A stretch of DNA of 64,000 nt from Pelagibius sp037652055 (lineage in GTDB: Bacteria; Pseudomonadota; Alphaproteobacteria; Kiloniellales; Kiloniellaceae): the NCBI RefSeq assembly GCF_037652055.1, contig NZ_JBBKAH010000015.1, positions 74,464 through 138,463 on the forward strand, given 5' to 3'. The position numbers were made by a program, and so were the translations under genes. The notes under the pieces were generated by a model. It was not told the origin of the DNA, made no database searches, and worked only from the letters and a program-made list of their open reading frames with translations. Below are positions 9,150 to 18,809 of the stretch, piece by piece. The stretch's first letter is position 1. The number at the start of each line of letters is the position of its first letter.

Positions 9150-10235
9150 ATGGTCGCCGTCGCGCGCCGCATTGCGTCCCCGATCGGTCAGTCCCTCTCG
9201 GCCTACCTCGCCGAGGCCACGGCGGCGGGCAGCCCGCAGCAGCGCGCCGTCGCCGCGACCGTCGCCGCCCTGGCCGGCGCCGCGGTGCAGATCTCCCGCC
9301 TCATCGCCGCGGGTCCCTATGGCGGCGCCCACGGCGAAACCGGGGGCAGCGCCAACGCCGACGGTGATGTCCAGGTCGCCCTCGACCTGCGCGCCAACGA
9401 GTTCGTCCTCGCCGCGCTGCACCGGGCGCCGGTCGCCTACTTCGCCTCCGAGGAAGAAGACGCCATCCTCACCCTGGCCGTCGACGGAACCGGCAAAGAA
9501 GAGCGGCTCGCCGTGGCGGTGGATCCGCTCGATGGCTCCTCCAACGTCGACGTGAACGTCTCGATCGGCACCATCTTCTCGATCTTCGGCGCATCGCCGC
9601 AAGGCGCCACCGCCTCGTTCTTCCGCCCAGGCCGGGCGCAACTCGCCGCCGGCTATTTCATCTACGGGCCCCATACCGACCTGGTACTGACGCTCGGCGA
9701 CGGCGTCGACCTCTTCGTACTGGACCGGGAGAGCGGCGACTTCCACCTCGCGCGCAGTGCCGTCGTCATTCCGCCGCAGACCCGCGAGTTCGCCATCAAC
9801 GCCTCCAACTACCGGCACTGGTTCGCGCCGATCCGCACCTTCATCGACGACTGCCTGGAGGGTGCCGACGGCCCGCGCGGCAAGAACTTCAACATGCGCT
9901 GGGTCGCGTCGTTGGTCGCCGAGACGCACCGCATCTTCTCGCGCAGCGGCGTGTTCCTCTACCCCTGCGACCGCCGCCCCGGCTACGAGAAGGGGCGCCT
10001 GCGCCTGCTCTACGAGGCCTTCCCCATCGCTTTGCTGGCCGAACAGGCCGGCGGCGCGGCGACCGACGGCATCGAGCCGATCCTCGACAAGGTTCCCGGC
10101 GAGCTGCACCAGCGCACGCCGCTGATCTTCGGCTCGGTCGAGAAAGTCCGGCGCATCACCGGCTACCACGTCGATCCCGCATTGGCGCGCGATCTTCCGC
10201 CGCTGTTTCGCGAGCGTGGCCTGTTCAGTTCCTGA
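9150..10235 (+). CDS. cbbF: Fructose-1,6-bisphosphatase class I
   Basis: 361 residues. Hydrolyses fructose-1,6-bisphosphate to fructose-6-phosphate in the regenerative part of the Calvin cycle. The metal and substrate block VAVDPLDGSSNVDVNVSIGT is intact, as is the downstream region with EKGRLRLLYEAFPIALLAEQ that ends class I enzymes. The ATG is preceded by a strong GGAGG site. First gene of the cbb operon. Confidence 0.95.
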   Translation: MVAVARRIASPIGQSLSAYLAEATAAGSPQQRAVAATVAALAGAAVQISRLIAAGPYGGAHGETGGSANADGDVQVALDLRANEFVLAALHRAPVAYFASEEEDAILTLAVDGTGKEERLAVAVDPLDGSSNVDVNVSIGTIFSIFGASPQGATASFFRPGRAQLAAGYFIYGPHTDLVLTLGDGVDLFVLDRESGDFHLARSAVVIPPQTREFAINASNYRHWFAPIRTFIDDCLEGADGPRGKNFNMRWVASLVAETHRIFSRSGVFLYPCDRRPGYEKGRLRLLYEAFPIALLAEQAGGAATDGIEPILDKVPGELHQRTPLIFGSVEKVRRITGYHVDPALARDLPPLFRERGLFSS

Positions 10236-10266
10236 GCGACTACCCCCTACCGGGATTTTTGCATCC

Positions 10267-11142
10267 ATGTCCGTCAAGCATCCGATCATCTCCGTCGTCG
10301 GCTCCTCCGGGGCCGGAACCTCCACTGTCAAGCACACCTTCGACCAGATCTTCCGGCGCGAGGAGATCACTGCCGCCGCCATCGAGGGCGACGCCTACCA
10401 CCGCTACGACCGCGCGGCGATGAAGGCGGAGCTGACACGGCGCAGCGCCGAGGGCGACCAGACCTTCAGTCACTTCTCCATCGAGGCCAACATCCTCGAT
10501 GAGCTGGAGAGCACGTTCCGCCACTACGGCGAGACCGGCAAGGGCCGCACCAGGCACTACGTCCACAACGACGAGGAAGCCGACCGCTTCGGCGTGCCGC
10601 CGGGCCACTTCACCGACTGGCACGAATTCGGCGAGGGCTCCGACCTGCTGTTCTACGAGGGCCTGCACGGCGCGGTGAAGACACCGCAGATCGACATCGC
10701 CGGCCAGGCGGACCTCAAAATCGGCGTGGTGCCGGTGATCAATCTGGAATGGATTCAGAAGATCCACCGCGACCGTGCCTCGCGCGGCTACACCACCGAG
10801 GCGGTGACCGACACCATCCTGCGCCGCATGCACTCCTACGTGCACGTGATCTGCCCGCAGTTCACCGAGACCGACATCAACTTCCAGCGCGTGCCGGTGG
10901 TCGACACCTCGAACCCCTTCATCGCGCGCTGGATCCCGACGGCCGGCGAGTCGCTGGTGGTGATCCGCTTCAAGTCCCCGCGCGGCATCGACTTCCCCTA
11001 CCTGGTCTCGATGATCCAGGGCAGCTGGATGAGCCGCGCCAACTCCATCGTCATCCCCGGCGACAGGATGGATCTCGCCATGCAGCTGATCCTGACGCCG
11101 ATGATCATCCGCCTCGTCGAGCGCGGCCGCCGCGCGAAATGA
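10267..11142 (+). CDS. cbbP: Phosphoribulokinase
   Basis: 291 residues from ATG 10267. Phosphorylates ribulose-5-phosphate to RuBP, the RuBisCO substrate. The N-terminus SVVGSSGAGTSTVKHTF contains the P-loop of the bacterial-type kinase, and FYEGLHGAVKTPQIDIAGQA is a conserved block. An upstream in-frame start at 10216 would overlap cbbF and adds residues not typical of the family, so the ATG at 10267, 31 nt after the cbbF stop, is preferred even though its ribosome-binding site is weak. Confidence 0.95.
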   Translation: MSVKHPIISVVGSSGAGTSTVKHTFDQIFRREEITAAAIEGDAYHRYDRAAMKAELTRRSAEGDQTFSHFSIEANILDELESTFRHYGETGKGRTRHYVHNDEEADRFGVPPGHFTDWHEFGEGSDLLFYEGLHGAVKTPQIDIAGQADLKIGVVPVINLEWIQKIHRDRASRGYTTEAVTDTILRRMHSYVHVICPQFTETDINFQRVPVVDTSNPFIARWIPTAGESLVVIRFKSPRGIDFPYLVSMIQGSWMSRANSIVIPGDRMDLAMQLILTPMIIRLVERGRRAK

Positions 11143-11159
11143 ATCCAAGGAGCCACGCG

Positions 11160-13193
11160 ATGTCCCCCCTGCAGACCGCAGCCGCAGCCGCAACCCCAGC
11201 CCGGGCAGAATTTGTCCAGCACCCCGCGCCCGCCACCGCCGAGATGGCCAAGGCGATCCGCGTCCTGGCCATGGACGCCGTGCAGAAGGCCAACTCCGGC
11301 CACCCCGGCATGCCGATGGGCATGGCTGACGTTGCAACGGTGCTGTTCACCGAGTTCATGAAGTTCGATCCCCAGGACCCGCAGTGGCCGGACCGCGACC
11401 GCTTCGTGCTCTCCGCCGGCCACGGATCCATGCTGCTCTATGCGCTCTTGCACCTGACCGGCTACGCCGACATGACGCTGGAGGAGCTGAAGAACTTCCG
11501 CCAGCTCGGCGCGCGCACCGCGGGGCATCCGGAATTCGGCCATGCCGCCGGCATCGAGGTGACCACCGGGCCGCTCGGCCAGGGCATCGCCACCGCCGTC
11601 GGCCTGGCCCTGGGCGAGCGCATGATGGCGGCGCAGTTCGGCGCGGATCTGGTCGACCACCACACCTACGTGCTGGCCGGCGACGGCTGCCTGATGGAGG
11701 GCATCAGCCACGAGGCCATCGATCTCGCCGGGCACCTGAAGCTTTCCAAGCTCATCGTCCTCTTCGACGACAACGCGATCTCGATCGACGGGCCGACCTC
11801 CCTCGCCACCTCCATGGACCAGCCCGCCCGCTTCGCCGCGGCCGGCTGGTCCGTCTTTCGCGTCGACGGGCACGAGCCGGGCGCGATCTACGACGCCATC
11901 GCCGCCGCGAAGCGCAGCGACCGGCCGAGCCTCATCGCCTGCAAGACGGTCATCGGCTACGGCGCGCCGAACAAGCAGGGCAGCGCCGCCACCCACGGAT
12001 CGCCGCTGGGCGAGGCGGAGATCGCCGCGGCGCGCCGGCAGCTCGGCTGGTGCCACGGTCCCTTCGAGGTTCCCGAACACATCCGCCATGGCTGGCTGGA
12101 GGCCGGACGGCGCGGCCGCCGCGAGCGCGAGGCCTGGGGGCAGCGCCTCGAGGCGAGCCCTCGGCGCGGCGCCTTCGTCACGCGCGTTGCCGGCGACCTG
12201 CCGGCCGATCTCGGCAAGATCGTCGACGGCCTGAAGCAGCGGTTCAGCAGCGAGAAGCCGGCGCTCGCCACGCGGCAATCGTCGCAGCAGGTTCTGGAGG
12301 CCCTGGTGCCGGCGGTGCCGGGCCTCATCGGCGGCTCGGCCGATCTGACCGGCTCCGTCGGGACCAAGACCGCGGCCTACAAGCCTGTCAGTGCGGACGA
12401 CTTCTCCGGCAGCTACATCCACTACGGCGTGCGCGAGCACGGCATGGCCGCGGCGATGAACGGCCTCGCCCTGCACGGCGGCTTCATCCCCTTCGGCGGC
12501 ACCTTCCTCGCCTTTGCCGACTATTGCCGCCCGGCGATCCGTCTCGCGGCCCTCATGGGCATCCGCGTCATCCACGTGATGACACACGATTCCATCGGCC
12601 TCGGCGAGGACGGCCCGACCCACCAGCCGGTCGAGCAGCTCGCTTCCCTGCGCGCCATCCCCAACCTCAAGGTCTTCCGCCCCTGCGACGCGGTGGAGAC
12701 AGCGGAGGCCTGGGCCTGCGCCCTGGAAAACACGGACGGACCCTCGGTGCTCTGCCTGACGCGCCAGGGGCTGCCCACCCTGCGGACCCGGCACGTCGAC
12801 GAAAACCTGGCGGCGCGCGGCGCCTACGTGCTGCGCGAGGTCGCCGAGCTGCGCGACGTCACCCTGCTGGCGACCGGCTCCGAGGTGTCGCTCGCCATCG
12901 ACGCGGCCGACCGGCTGGCGCTCGAAGGCATCCGCGCCGCCGTGGTTTCGATGCCGTGCTGGGAACTGTTCAAGCAGCAGTCCGCCGCCTACCGCGCCGA
13001 CGTGCTGGGCAGCGCGCCCCGCGTCGCCGTGGAGGCCGCCACCCGCAACGACTGGGACCAGTGGATCACGCCGGAAGGCGGCTTCGTCGGCATGACCGGC
13101 TTCGGCGCTTCCGCTCCCGCCGAGCAGCTCTACGAGCACTTCGGTATCACCGCCGCCGCCGTGGCCGCCGCCGCGCGCGACCTCGTGAACTGA
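11160..13193 (+). CDS. cbbT: Transketolase
   Basis: 677 residues, the normal length of bacterial transketolases. Thiamine-diphosphate enzyme that transfers two-carbon units in the Calvin and pentose phosphate pathways. N-terminal region has NSGHPGMPMGMA and the thiamine-binding block GDGCLMEGISHEAIDLAGHL; the pyrimidine domain has YIHYGVREHGMAAAMNG and HDSIGLGEDGPTHQPVEQ. The ATG at 11160 follows AAGGAG at a good distance; the frame extends upstream into cbbP but that part is antisense-like shadow. Confidence 0.95.
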   Translation: MSPLQTAAAAATPARAEFVQHPAPATAEMAKAIRVLAMDAVQKANSGHPGMPMGMADVATVLFTEFMKFDPQDPQWPDRDRFVLSAGHGSMLLYALLHLTGYADMTLEELKNFRQLGARTAGHPEFGHAAGIEVTTGPLGQGIATAVGLALGERMMAAQFGADLVDHHTYVLAGDGCLMEGISHEAIDLAGHLKLSKLIVLFDDNAISIDGPTSLATSMDQPARFAAAGWSVFRVDGHEPGAIYDAIAAAKRSDRPSLIACKTVIGYGAPNKQGSAATHGSPLGEAEIAAARRQLGWCHGPFEVPEHIRHGWLEAGRRGRREREAWGQRLEASPRRGAFVTRVAGDLPADLGKIVDGLKQRFSSEKPALATRQSSQQVLEALVPAVPGLIGGSADLTGSVGTKTAAYKPVSADDFSGSYIHYGVREHGMAAAMNGLALHGGFIPFGGTFLAFADYCRPAIRLAALMGIRVIHVMTHDSIGLGEDGPTHQPVEQLASLRAIPNLKVFRPCDAVETAEAWACALENTDGPSVLCLTRQGLPTLRTRHVDENLAARGAYVLREVAELRDVTLLATGSEVSLAIDAADRLALEGIRAAVVSMPCWELFKQQSAAYRADVLGSAPRVAVEAATRNDWDQWITPEGGFVGMTGFGASAPAEQLYEHFGITAAAVAAAARDLVN

Positions 13194-13242
13194 GCGCCCC
13201 CGGGAAACGGGCCTCGCGCGCAAGAGAGAAAGGAGACCTTCG

Positions 13243-14325
13243 ATGGCACGCATCACCCTGCGGCAGCTTCTCGACCACGCCGCCGAGCGCGGCTACGGCC
13301 TGCCCGCCTTCAACGTGAACAACATGGAGCAGATCCTGGCGATCATGAACGCCGCCGCCGCGGTCGATGCGCCGGTCATCCTGCAGGCCAGCCGCGGCGC
13401 CCGCTCCTACGCCGGCGACGTGATGATCCGCAAGATGGTCGAGGCGGTCGAGGAGATGCATCCGCGCATCCCGGTCTGCGTCCACCAGGACCACGGCAAC
13501 AGCGAGTCCACCTGCTACTCCGCCATGCAGCAGGGCTTCACCTCGGTGATGATGGACGGCTCGCTGGAGGCTGACGCCAAAACCCCGGCCAGCTACGACT
13601 ACAATGTCGCCATCACCCGCAAGGTGACCGAGACCGCCCATGCCATCGGCGTTTCGGTGGAGGGCGAGCTCGGCGTGCTCGGCTCGCTGGAGACCGGCGA
13701 GGGCGAGCAGGAGGACGGCCACGGCGCCGAGGGCAAGCTCAGCCGCGCGCAGCTGCTGACCGATCCGGACCAGGCGGTCGACTTCGTATCCCGCACCAGG
13801 GTCGACGCCCTCGCCATCGCCATGGGCACCTCGCACGGCGCCTACAAGTTCTCGCGCCGGCCGGACGGCGAGATCCTCGCCATGGACGTGGTGCAGGCGA
13901 TCCACGAGAAGCTGCCGAACATTCACCTGGTCATGCACGGCTCCTCCTCCGTCCCGCAGGAGCTGCAGGAGCTCTTCAACAAGTTCGGTGGCGCGATGCC
14001 GCAGACCTGGGGCGTCCCGGTCGAGGAGATCCAGCGCGGCATCAAGTACGGCGTGCGCAAGGTCAACATCGACACCGACTGCCGCCTGGCCATCACCGGC
14101 CAGTTCCGCCGCGTCGCCATGGAGAACAAGGCGGAGTTCGACCCGCGCAAGTTCCTGAAGCCCTCCCTGGACGCCATGGAGCAGCTCTGCCGCGACCGCT
14201 TCGAGCAGTTCGGCGCCGCCGGCCAGGCTTCCCGCATCACCCCCCTGCCGCTCGCCGCCATGGCCGAGCGCTACCGCAGCGGCGTCCTGGACCCGCAGAT
14301 CGCCGCCGCCACCAAGGCCGCCTGA
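13243..14325 (+). CDS. cbbA: Fructose-bisphosphate aldolase class II
   Basis: 360 residues. Zinc-dependent aldolase that joins triose phosphates to FBP, and erythrose-4-phosphate with DHAP to sedoheptulose bisphosphate in the Calvin cycle. The blocks VHQDHGNSESTCYSAMQQGF, SVEGELGVLGSLETGE and LVMHGSSSVPQE carry the metal ligands and phosphate-binding residues of the Calvin-cycle subtype. A strong AAAGGAG ribosome-binding site precedes the ATG, 49 nt after cbbT. Confidence 0.95.
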   Translation: MARITLRQLLDHAAERGYGLPAFNVNNMEQILAIMNAAAAVDAPVILQASRGARSYAGDVMIRKMVEAVEEMHPRIPVCVHQDHGNSESTCYSAMQQGFTSVMMDGSLEADAKTPASYDYNVAITRKVTETAHAIGVSVEGELGVLGSLETGEGEQEDGHGAEGKLSRAQLLTDPDQAVDFVSRTRVDALAIAMGTSHGAYKFSRRPDGEILAMDVVQAIHEKLPNIHLVMHGSSSVPQELQELFNKFGGAMPQTWGVPVEEIQRGIKYGVRKVNIDTDCRLAITGQFRRVAMENKAEFDPRKFLKPSLDAMEQLCRDRFEQFGAAGQASRITPLPLAAMAERYRSGVLDPQIAAATKAA

Positions 14326-14352
14326 CGGCGCCCCTCAAGAAGGAGACACCCC

Positions 14353-15822
14353 GTGACCCTCATGGATACGAAATCGCAGACCGTCACCGGCAAGGACCGC
14401 TACAAGTCCGGCGTGATGGAATACAAGAAGATGGGCTACTGGGAGCCCGACTACGAGCCCAAGGACACCGACATCCTGGCGCTGTTCCGCATCACCCCGC
14501 AGGACGGCGTCGACCCCATCGAGGCCGCCGCGGCCGTCGCCGGGGAGAGCTCCACGGCAACGTGGACGGTGGTATGGACCGACCGGCTGACGGCGGCGGA
14601 GAAGTACCGCGCCAAGGCCTACCGCGTCGACCCCGTGCCCAACGCCGAGGGCCAGTACTTCGCCTACATCGCCTACGATCTCGATCTCTTCGAGGCCGGC
14701 TCCATCGCCAACCTGACGGCCTCGATCATCGGCAACGTGTTCGGCTTCAAGCCGCTGAAAGGCCTGCGCCTGGAGGACATGCGCTTTCCGGTCGCCTACG
14801 TGAAGACCTTCCAGGGCCCGGCCACCGGCATCGTGGTGGAGCGCGAGCGGCTCGACAAGTTCGGCCGGCCCCTGCTGGGCGCCACGGTGAAGCCGAAGCT
14901 CGGCCTCTCCGGGCGCAACTACGGCCGCGTGGTCTACGAGGCCCTCAAAGGCGGCCTAGACTTCACCAAGGACGACGAGAACATCAACTCGCAGCCCTTC
15001 ATGCACTGGCGCGAGCGCTTCCTCTACTGCATGGAGGCGGTGAACAAGGCCCAGGCGGCGACCGGCGAGATGAAGGGCACTTACCTGAACGTCACCGCCG
15101 CGACGATGGAGGATATGTACGAGCGTGCCGAGTTCGCCAAGGATCTCGGCTCCTGCATCGTCATGATCGACCTGGTGATCGGCTACACCGCGATCCAGTC
15201 GATGGCCAAGTGGGCGCGCCGGAACGACATGATCCTGCACCTGCACCGTGCCGGACATTCCACCTACACCCGGCAGAAGACTCACGGCGTGTCGTTCCGC
15301 GTCATCGCCAAGTGGATGCGCCTCGCCGGCGTCGACCACATCCACGCCGGCACCGTGGTCGGCAAGCTGGAGGGCGACCCGGCCACCACCAAGGGCTACT
15401 ACGACATCTGCCGCGAGGAGTTCAATCCGACGGCGCTGGAGAACGGCATCTTCTTCGACCAGAACTGGGCCAGCCTCAACAAGCTGATGCCGGTCGCCTC
15501 CGGCGGCATCCATGCCGGCCAGATGCACCAGCTGCTCGACCTCTTGGGCGAGGACGTGGTGCTGCAGTTCGGCGGCGGCACCATCGGCCATCCCATGGGC
15601 ATCGCCGCCGGCGCGACGGCCAACCGCGTCGCCCTGGAGTGCATGGTGCTGGCGCGCAACGAGGGCCGCGACATCGTCAATGAAGGCCCCGACATCCTGG
15701 CCGCCGCCGCCAAGACCTGCAGCCCGCTGCAGCAGGCACTGGAGACCTGGAAGAACGTCACCTTCAACTATGCCTCGACCGACTCGCCGGACTTCGTGCC
15801 GACCGTGACGGCTGCTGAATAA
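14353..15822 (+). CDS. cbbL: RuBisCO large subunit, form I red type (IC)
   Basis: 489 residues from GTG 14353, which is well placed after AAGGAG; an ATG at 14362 is the alternative. Carboxylates RuBP. The catalytic Lys that is carbamylated is K206 in GGLDFTKDDEN, with metal ligands D208 and E209; the loop around TVKPKLGLSGRNYGR and the HLHRAGHSTYTRQKTHGVSF block are intact. The sequence pattern, the long small subunit and the presence of cbbX mark the red-type form IC of alphaproteobacteria rather than the green type of carboxysomes. Confidence 0.97.
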   Translation: MTLMDTKSQTVTGKDRYKSGVMEYKKMGYWEPDYEPKDTDILALFRITPQDGVDPIEAAAAVAGESSTATWTVVWTDRLTAAEKYRAKAYRVDPVPNAEGQYFAYIAYDLDLFEAGSIANLTASIIGNVFGFKPLKGLRLEDMRFPVAYVKTFQGPATGIVVERERLDKFGRPLLGATVKPKLGLSGRNYGRVVYEALKGGLDFTKDDENINSQPFMHWRERFLYCMEAVNKAQAATGEMKGTYLNVTAATMEDMYERAEFAKDLGSCIVMIDLVIGYTAIQSMAKWARRNDMILHLHRAGHSTYTRQKTHGVSFRVIAKWMRLAGVDHIHAGTVVGKLEGDPATTKGYYDICREEFNPTALENGIFFDQNWASLNKLMPVASGGIHAGQMHQLLDLLGEDVVLQFGGGTIGHPMGIAAGATANRVALECMVLARNEGRDIVNEGPDILAAAAKTCSPLQQALETWKNVTFNYASTDSPDFVPTVTAAE

Positions 15823-15833
15823 GGAGCAAAACT

Positions 15834-16274
15834 ATGCGTGTTACCCCCATGCGTATTACTCAGGGAGCTTTCTCCTTCCTGCCGGATCTGACCAACGCGC
15901 AGATCACGAAGCAGGTGCAGTACTGCCTCGACAACGGCTGGGCGGTGAACCTGGAGTTCACCGACGATCCGCACCCGCGCAACACCTACTGGGACATGTG
16001 GGGCCACCCGATGTTCGACGTGAAGGACGCCGCGGGCGTGCTCTACGAGCTGAACGAGTGCCGCAAGGTCTACGGCGACAGCCACTACATCCGCATGTCG
16101 GCTTTCGACGCCAGCCACGGCTGGGAATCGGTGAAGCTCTCCTTCATCGTGAATCGGCCCAAGGCGGAGGAAGCCGGCTTCTGGCTGCAGCGCACCGAAA
16201 CGCAAGGCCGCAACATCCGCTACACCACCCACCCCTACGCCACCCGCAAGCCGGAGGGCGAGCGCTACACCTGA
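15834..16274 (+). CDS. cbbS: RuBisCO small subunit, red type
   Basis: 146 residues, about 30 longer than green-type small subunits. The C-terminal extension ETQGRNIRYTTHPYATRKPE is the beta-hairpin that enters the central solvent channel of red-type RuBisCO and helps assemble the hexadecamer without green-type chaperones. It starts 11 nt after cbbL behind AAGGAG and is co-translated with it. Confidence 0.96.
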   Translation: MRVTPMRITQGAFSFLPDLTNAQITKQVQYCLDNGWAVNLEFTDDPHPRNTYWDMWGHPMFDVKDAAGVLYELNECRKVYGDSHYIRMSAFDASHGWESVKLSFIVNRPKAEEAGFWLQRTETQGRNIRYTTHPYATRKPEGERYT

Positions 16275-16337
16275 GGGCTCCCCTCAAGACCCTCAGGATG
16301 CCGGCGGGCGGCGGTGCTACCCTGCTGCCGCCGCCCG
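16271..16337 (+). promoter_or_regulatory. Two stem-loops between cbbS and cbbX
   Basis: The 88-nt gap holds two perfect hairpins: CTGAGGG/CCCTCAG (16271-16277 with 16290-16296) and CGGGCGGCGG/CCGCCGCCCG (16305-16314 with 16328-16337, 13-nt loop). No U-run follows the second, so it is not a classical terminator. It is well placed to stabilise the 3' end of an abundant cbbLS message and to lower expression of the downstream cbbX. Confidence 0.6.
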
Positions 16338-16362
16338 TCATTCCTCAAGCGAGAGGTGACGC

Positions 16363-17307
16363 ATGACCCGTGCCGAGAGCGTGACTGAAGTCAGCGAAAC
16401 CGCGATCGACCTCAAGGCCGAGTACGAGTCCTCCGGCGTGAAGGACGTGCTGGAGGAGCTCGACCGCGATCTCATCGGCCTCGCGCCGGTGAAGAAGCGG
16501 ATCCGCGAGACCGCCGCGCTGCTGCTGGTCGAGCGTGCGAGGAAGCGCCTCGGCCTCGCCCAGCAGACGCCGACCCTGCACATGTCCTTCACCGGCAACC
16601 CCGGCACCGGCAAGACCACGGTGGCGCTGAAGATGGCCGACCTGCTGCACCGCCTCGGCTACGTGCGCAAGGGCCACCTGGTGACGGTGACGCGCGACGA
16701 CCTGGTCGGCCAGTACATCGGCCACACGGCGCCCAAGACCAAGGAAATCCTCAAGAAGACAATGGGCGGCGTGCTGTTCATCGACGAGGCCTACTACCTC
16801 TACCGCCCGGAGAACGAGCGCGACTACGGCCAGGAGGCCATCGAGATCCTGCTGCAGGTGATGGAGAACCAGCGCGACGATCTCGTCGTGATTCTTGCCG
16901 GCTATGCCGACCGCATGGACCGCTTCTTCGAGAGTAATCCCGGCTTCCGCTCGCGCATCGCCCACCACATCGACTTTCCGGACTATTCCGACGGCGAGCT
17001 GTTCCGCATCGCCGGGCACATGCTGGCGGAGCAGAACTACACGCTGACAGCAGGCGCGGAGGCCGCGCTGAAGGACTATATCGCCGCGCGCCGTGGACAG
17101 CCGCACTTCGCCAACGCGCGCTCGATCCGCAACGCGCTGGACCGCACGCGCCTGCGCCAGGCCAACCGCCTCTTCGAGAGCGCCGCGGGGCCGCTGGATG
17201 CCGCGGCGCTCTCGGCCATCGATGCCGAGGACATCCGCGCCAGCCGGGTCTTTGCGGGCGGTCTTAAGGGAGGCGGTCTGAACGGTGCCAAGGATTCTGC
17301 ATCATGA
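16363..17307 (+). CDS. cbbX: Red-type RuBisCO activase CbbX (AAA+)
   Basis: 314 residues. Hexameric AAA+ ATPase that remodels inhibited red-type RuBisCO by pulling the large-subunit C-terminus into its pore. Walker A GNPGTGKT is at residues 78-85, Walker B GVLFIDEAYYL follows, and the pore-loop motif GQYIGHTAPKT is present. It lies directly after cbbLS as in Rhodobacter, and its stop overlaps cbbZ by 4 nt. Confidence 0.96.
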   Translation: MTRAESVTEVSETAIDLKAEYESSGVKDVLEELDRDLIGLAPVKKRIRETAALLLVERARKRLGLAQQTPTLHMSFTGNPGTGKTTVALKMADLLHRLGYVRKGHLVTVTRDDLVGQYIGHTAPKTKEILKKTMGGVLFIDEAYYLYRPENERDYGQEAIEILLQVMENQRDDLVVILAGYADRMDRFFESNPGFRSRIAHHIDFPDYSDGELFRIAGHMLAEQNYTLTAGAEAALKDYIAARRGQPHFANARSIRNALDRTRLRQANRLFESAAGPLDAAALSAIDAEDIRASRVFAGGLKGGGLNGAKDSAS

Positions 17308-18029
17308 AAGCGCCCTTCAACGCAGTCGTCTTCGATCTCGACGGCACCCTGGTCGACAGTGCCGCCGACCTGCAGGCCGCCGCCAACCGGCTGATGCGGC
17401 AGAACGACCTGCCGGAGCTGGACCGCGCGACGGTGACCAGCTTCATCGGCAACGGCATCGCGCGCCTGGTCGAGCGCTGCTTCCAGCGCAACGGCATCGT
17501 GCCCGGAGATCTGCCGTCGCAGGTCGCCCGCTTTCAGCTCTACTACGCCGAGGAGGAACACCGCCGCACCCGCTTCATGCCCGGCGCCGAAGCGGCGCTC
17601 AGGCGGCTCGCCGCCAGCGGCGTCACGCTCGGCCTCTGCACCAACAAGGATACCGGGCCGACGCTGGCCATCCTGCGCCGCCTGCATGCCGAGGGCCTGT
17701 TCACCGCGGTGGTCGGCGGCGACAGCGGCCTCGCCAAGAAGCCGGACCCGGCACCGCTGCTGGCCTGCATCTCGGCCTGCGGTGCAAAGCCGGAGGACGC
17801 GCTCTACGTCGGCGACAGCGAGACCGACGCGCAGACCGCGGGCTTTGCCAAGGTTTCCTTCGTGCTGTTCACCGAGGGCTACCGCGCCTCGCCCTGCGCG
17901 GCGCTCAGCCACGACGCCAGCTTCGCGCACTTCGCGCTGCTGCCGCAGGTGATCGCCGCGCTCGCCGCCCGGCGCGATGCCGACGGCCGCGTCATCCCCT
18001 TCCCCGGCCCGGCCCGCACCGCGGTTTAG
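17304..18029 (+). CDS. cbbZ: Phosphoglycolate phosphatase
   Basis: 241 residues, HAD superfamily. Dephosphorylates the 2-phosphoglycolate made by the oxygenase reaction of RuBisCO. The nucleophile motif is VVFDLDGTLVDS near the N-terminus, with the later motifs LGLCTNKD and LYVGDSETDAQTA. Coupled to cbbX by an ATGA overlap. Last gene of the cbb operon; it converges on the TauE/SafE gene 12 nt away. Confidence 0.93.
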   Translation: MKAPFNAVVFDLDGTLVDSAADLQAAANRLMRQNDLPELDRATVTSFIGNGIARLVERCFQRNGIVPGDLPSQVARFQLYYAEEEHRRTRFMPGAEAALRRLAASGVTLGLCTNKDTGPTLAILRRLHAEGLFTAVVGGDSGLAKKPDPAPLLACISACGAKPEDALYVGDSETDAQTAGFAKVSFVLFTEGYRASPCAALSHDASFAHFALLPQVIAALAARRDADGRVIPFPGPARTAV

Positions 18030-18041
18030 AAAAGCGCGGTT

Positions 18042-18809
18042 TTAGAGGAACCCGGCGCCGGCCAGGCCGTCCCACACCAGCTTCAGGCCGGTCAGCGCCA
18101 GGAAGGCGTAGCAGGCGGTATAGAACAGTCCGGTCGGCACGCGGTGGTGCAGCCAGATGCCGGCCAGGATTCCGGCGACGGCGACCGGGAACAGCGCGGC
18201 CGAGGTCGCCAGGTTCTCCCCCGTGAACAGGCCGAGGCCGGCGTAGGGCACCAGCTTCACGTAGTTCACCAGCAGAAAAAACCCAACGGTCGTCGCCTGA
18301 TAGCGGGTTTTCTCAAGACCCAGCGGCAGCAGATAAACGTTCACCGGCGGCCCGCCGGCATGCGCGGTGAAGGAGGTGAAGCCGGAAACCGCGCCCCAGA
18401 ACCAGCCGCTGGCCGGCCCGGGCGCCGGCGCGGCCGATCGTTTACCATGTAAACGATTTTTCCAGTAGTTGGCGGCAAAGCCGAGGGCGATGGCGCCGAC
18501 CAGCAGGCGGATCGACCACGGCGCCATGAGATGGAAGGTGAGCGTACCCACCGCGATGCCGATGACCGCGGCCAGCGCCAGGCGGCGCAGCACCGGTCCG
18601 TCCCACTTGCGCCAGTAGGCCCAGACGCCGACCAGGTCCATGAGGCAGAGGATCGGCAGCATGATGGCGGCGACCTGCACCGGCGGCAGCACCAGCGCCA
18701 TCATCGGCACCGCCACCACGCCGAGCCCGGCGCCGAAGCCGCCCTTGGAAATGCCGGCGATCAGCACGGCGGGCACCGCGGCGCAGTAGAACCAGGGATC
18801 GGCGATCAT
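18042..18809 (-). CDS. TauE/SafE-family membrane anion exporter
   Basis: 255 residues, eight hydrophobic segments. The N-terminal half contains LIAGISKGGFGAGLGVVAVP and the second half GFTSFTAHAGGPPVNVYLLP, the two family-defining repeats. The family exports or imports sulfite, sulfoacetate and other organosulfur anions. The start at 18809 (Met-Ile-Ala-Asp-Pro) places the first helix correctly; the open frame upstream overlaps the next gene. The substrate cannot be told from sequence. Confidence 0.88.
   Translation of the reverse strand: MIADPWFYCAAVPAVLIAGISKGGFGAGLGVVAVPMMALVLPPVQVAAIMLPILCLMDLVGVWAYWRKWDGPVLRRLALAAVIGIAVGTLTFHLMAPWSIRLLVGAIALGFAANYWKNRLHGKRSAAPAPGPASGWFWGAVSGFTSFTAHAGGPPVNVYLLPLGLEKTRYQATTVGFFLLVNYVKLVPYAGLGLFTGENLATSAALFPVAVAGILAGIWLHHRVPTGLFYTACYAFLALTGLKLVWDGLAGAGFL

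Noticed and set aside
14353..16274. Carboxysomal (green-type) RuBisCO
   Set aside because: The small subunit has the long red-type C-terminal hairpin, cbbX follows directly, and no carboxysome shell genes are present.
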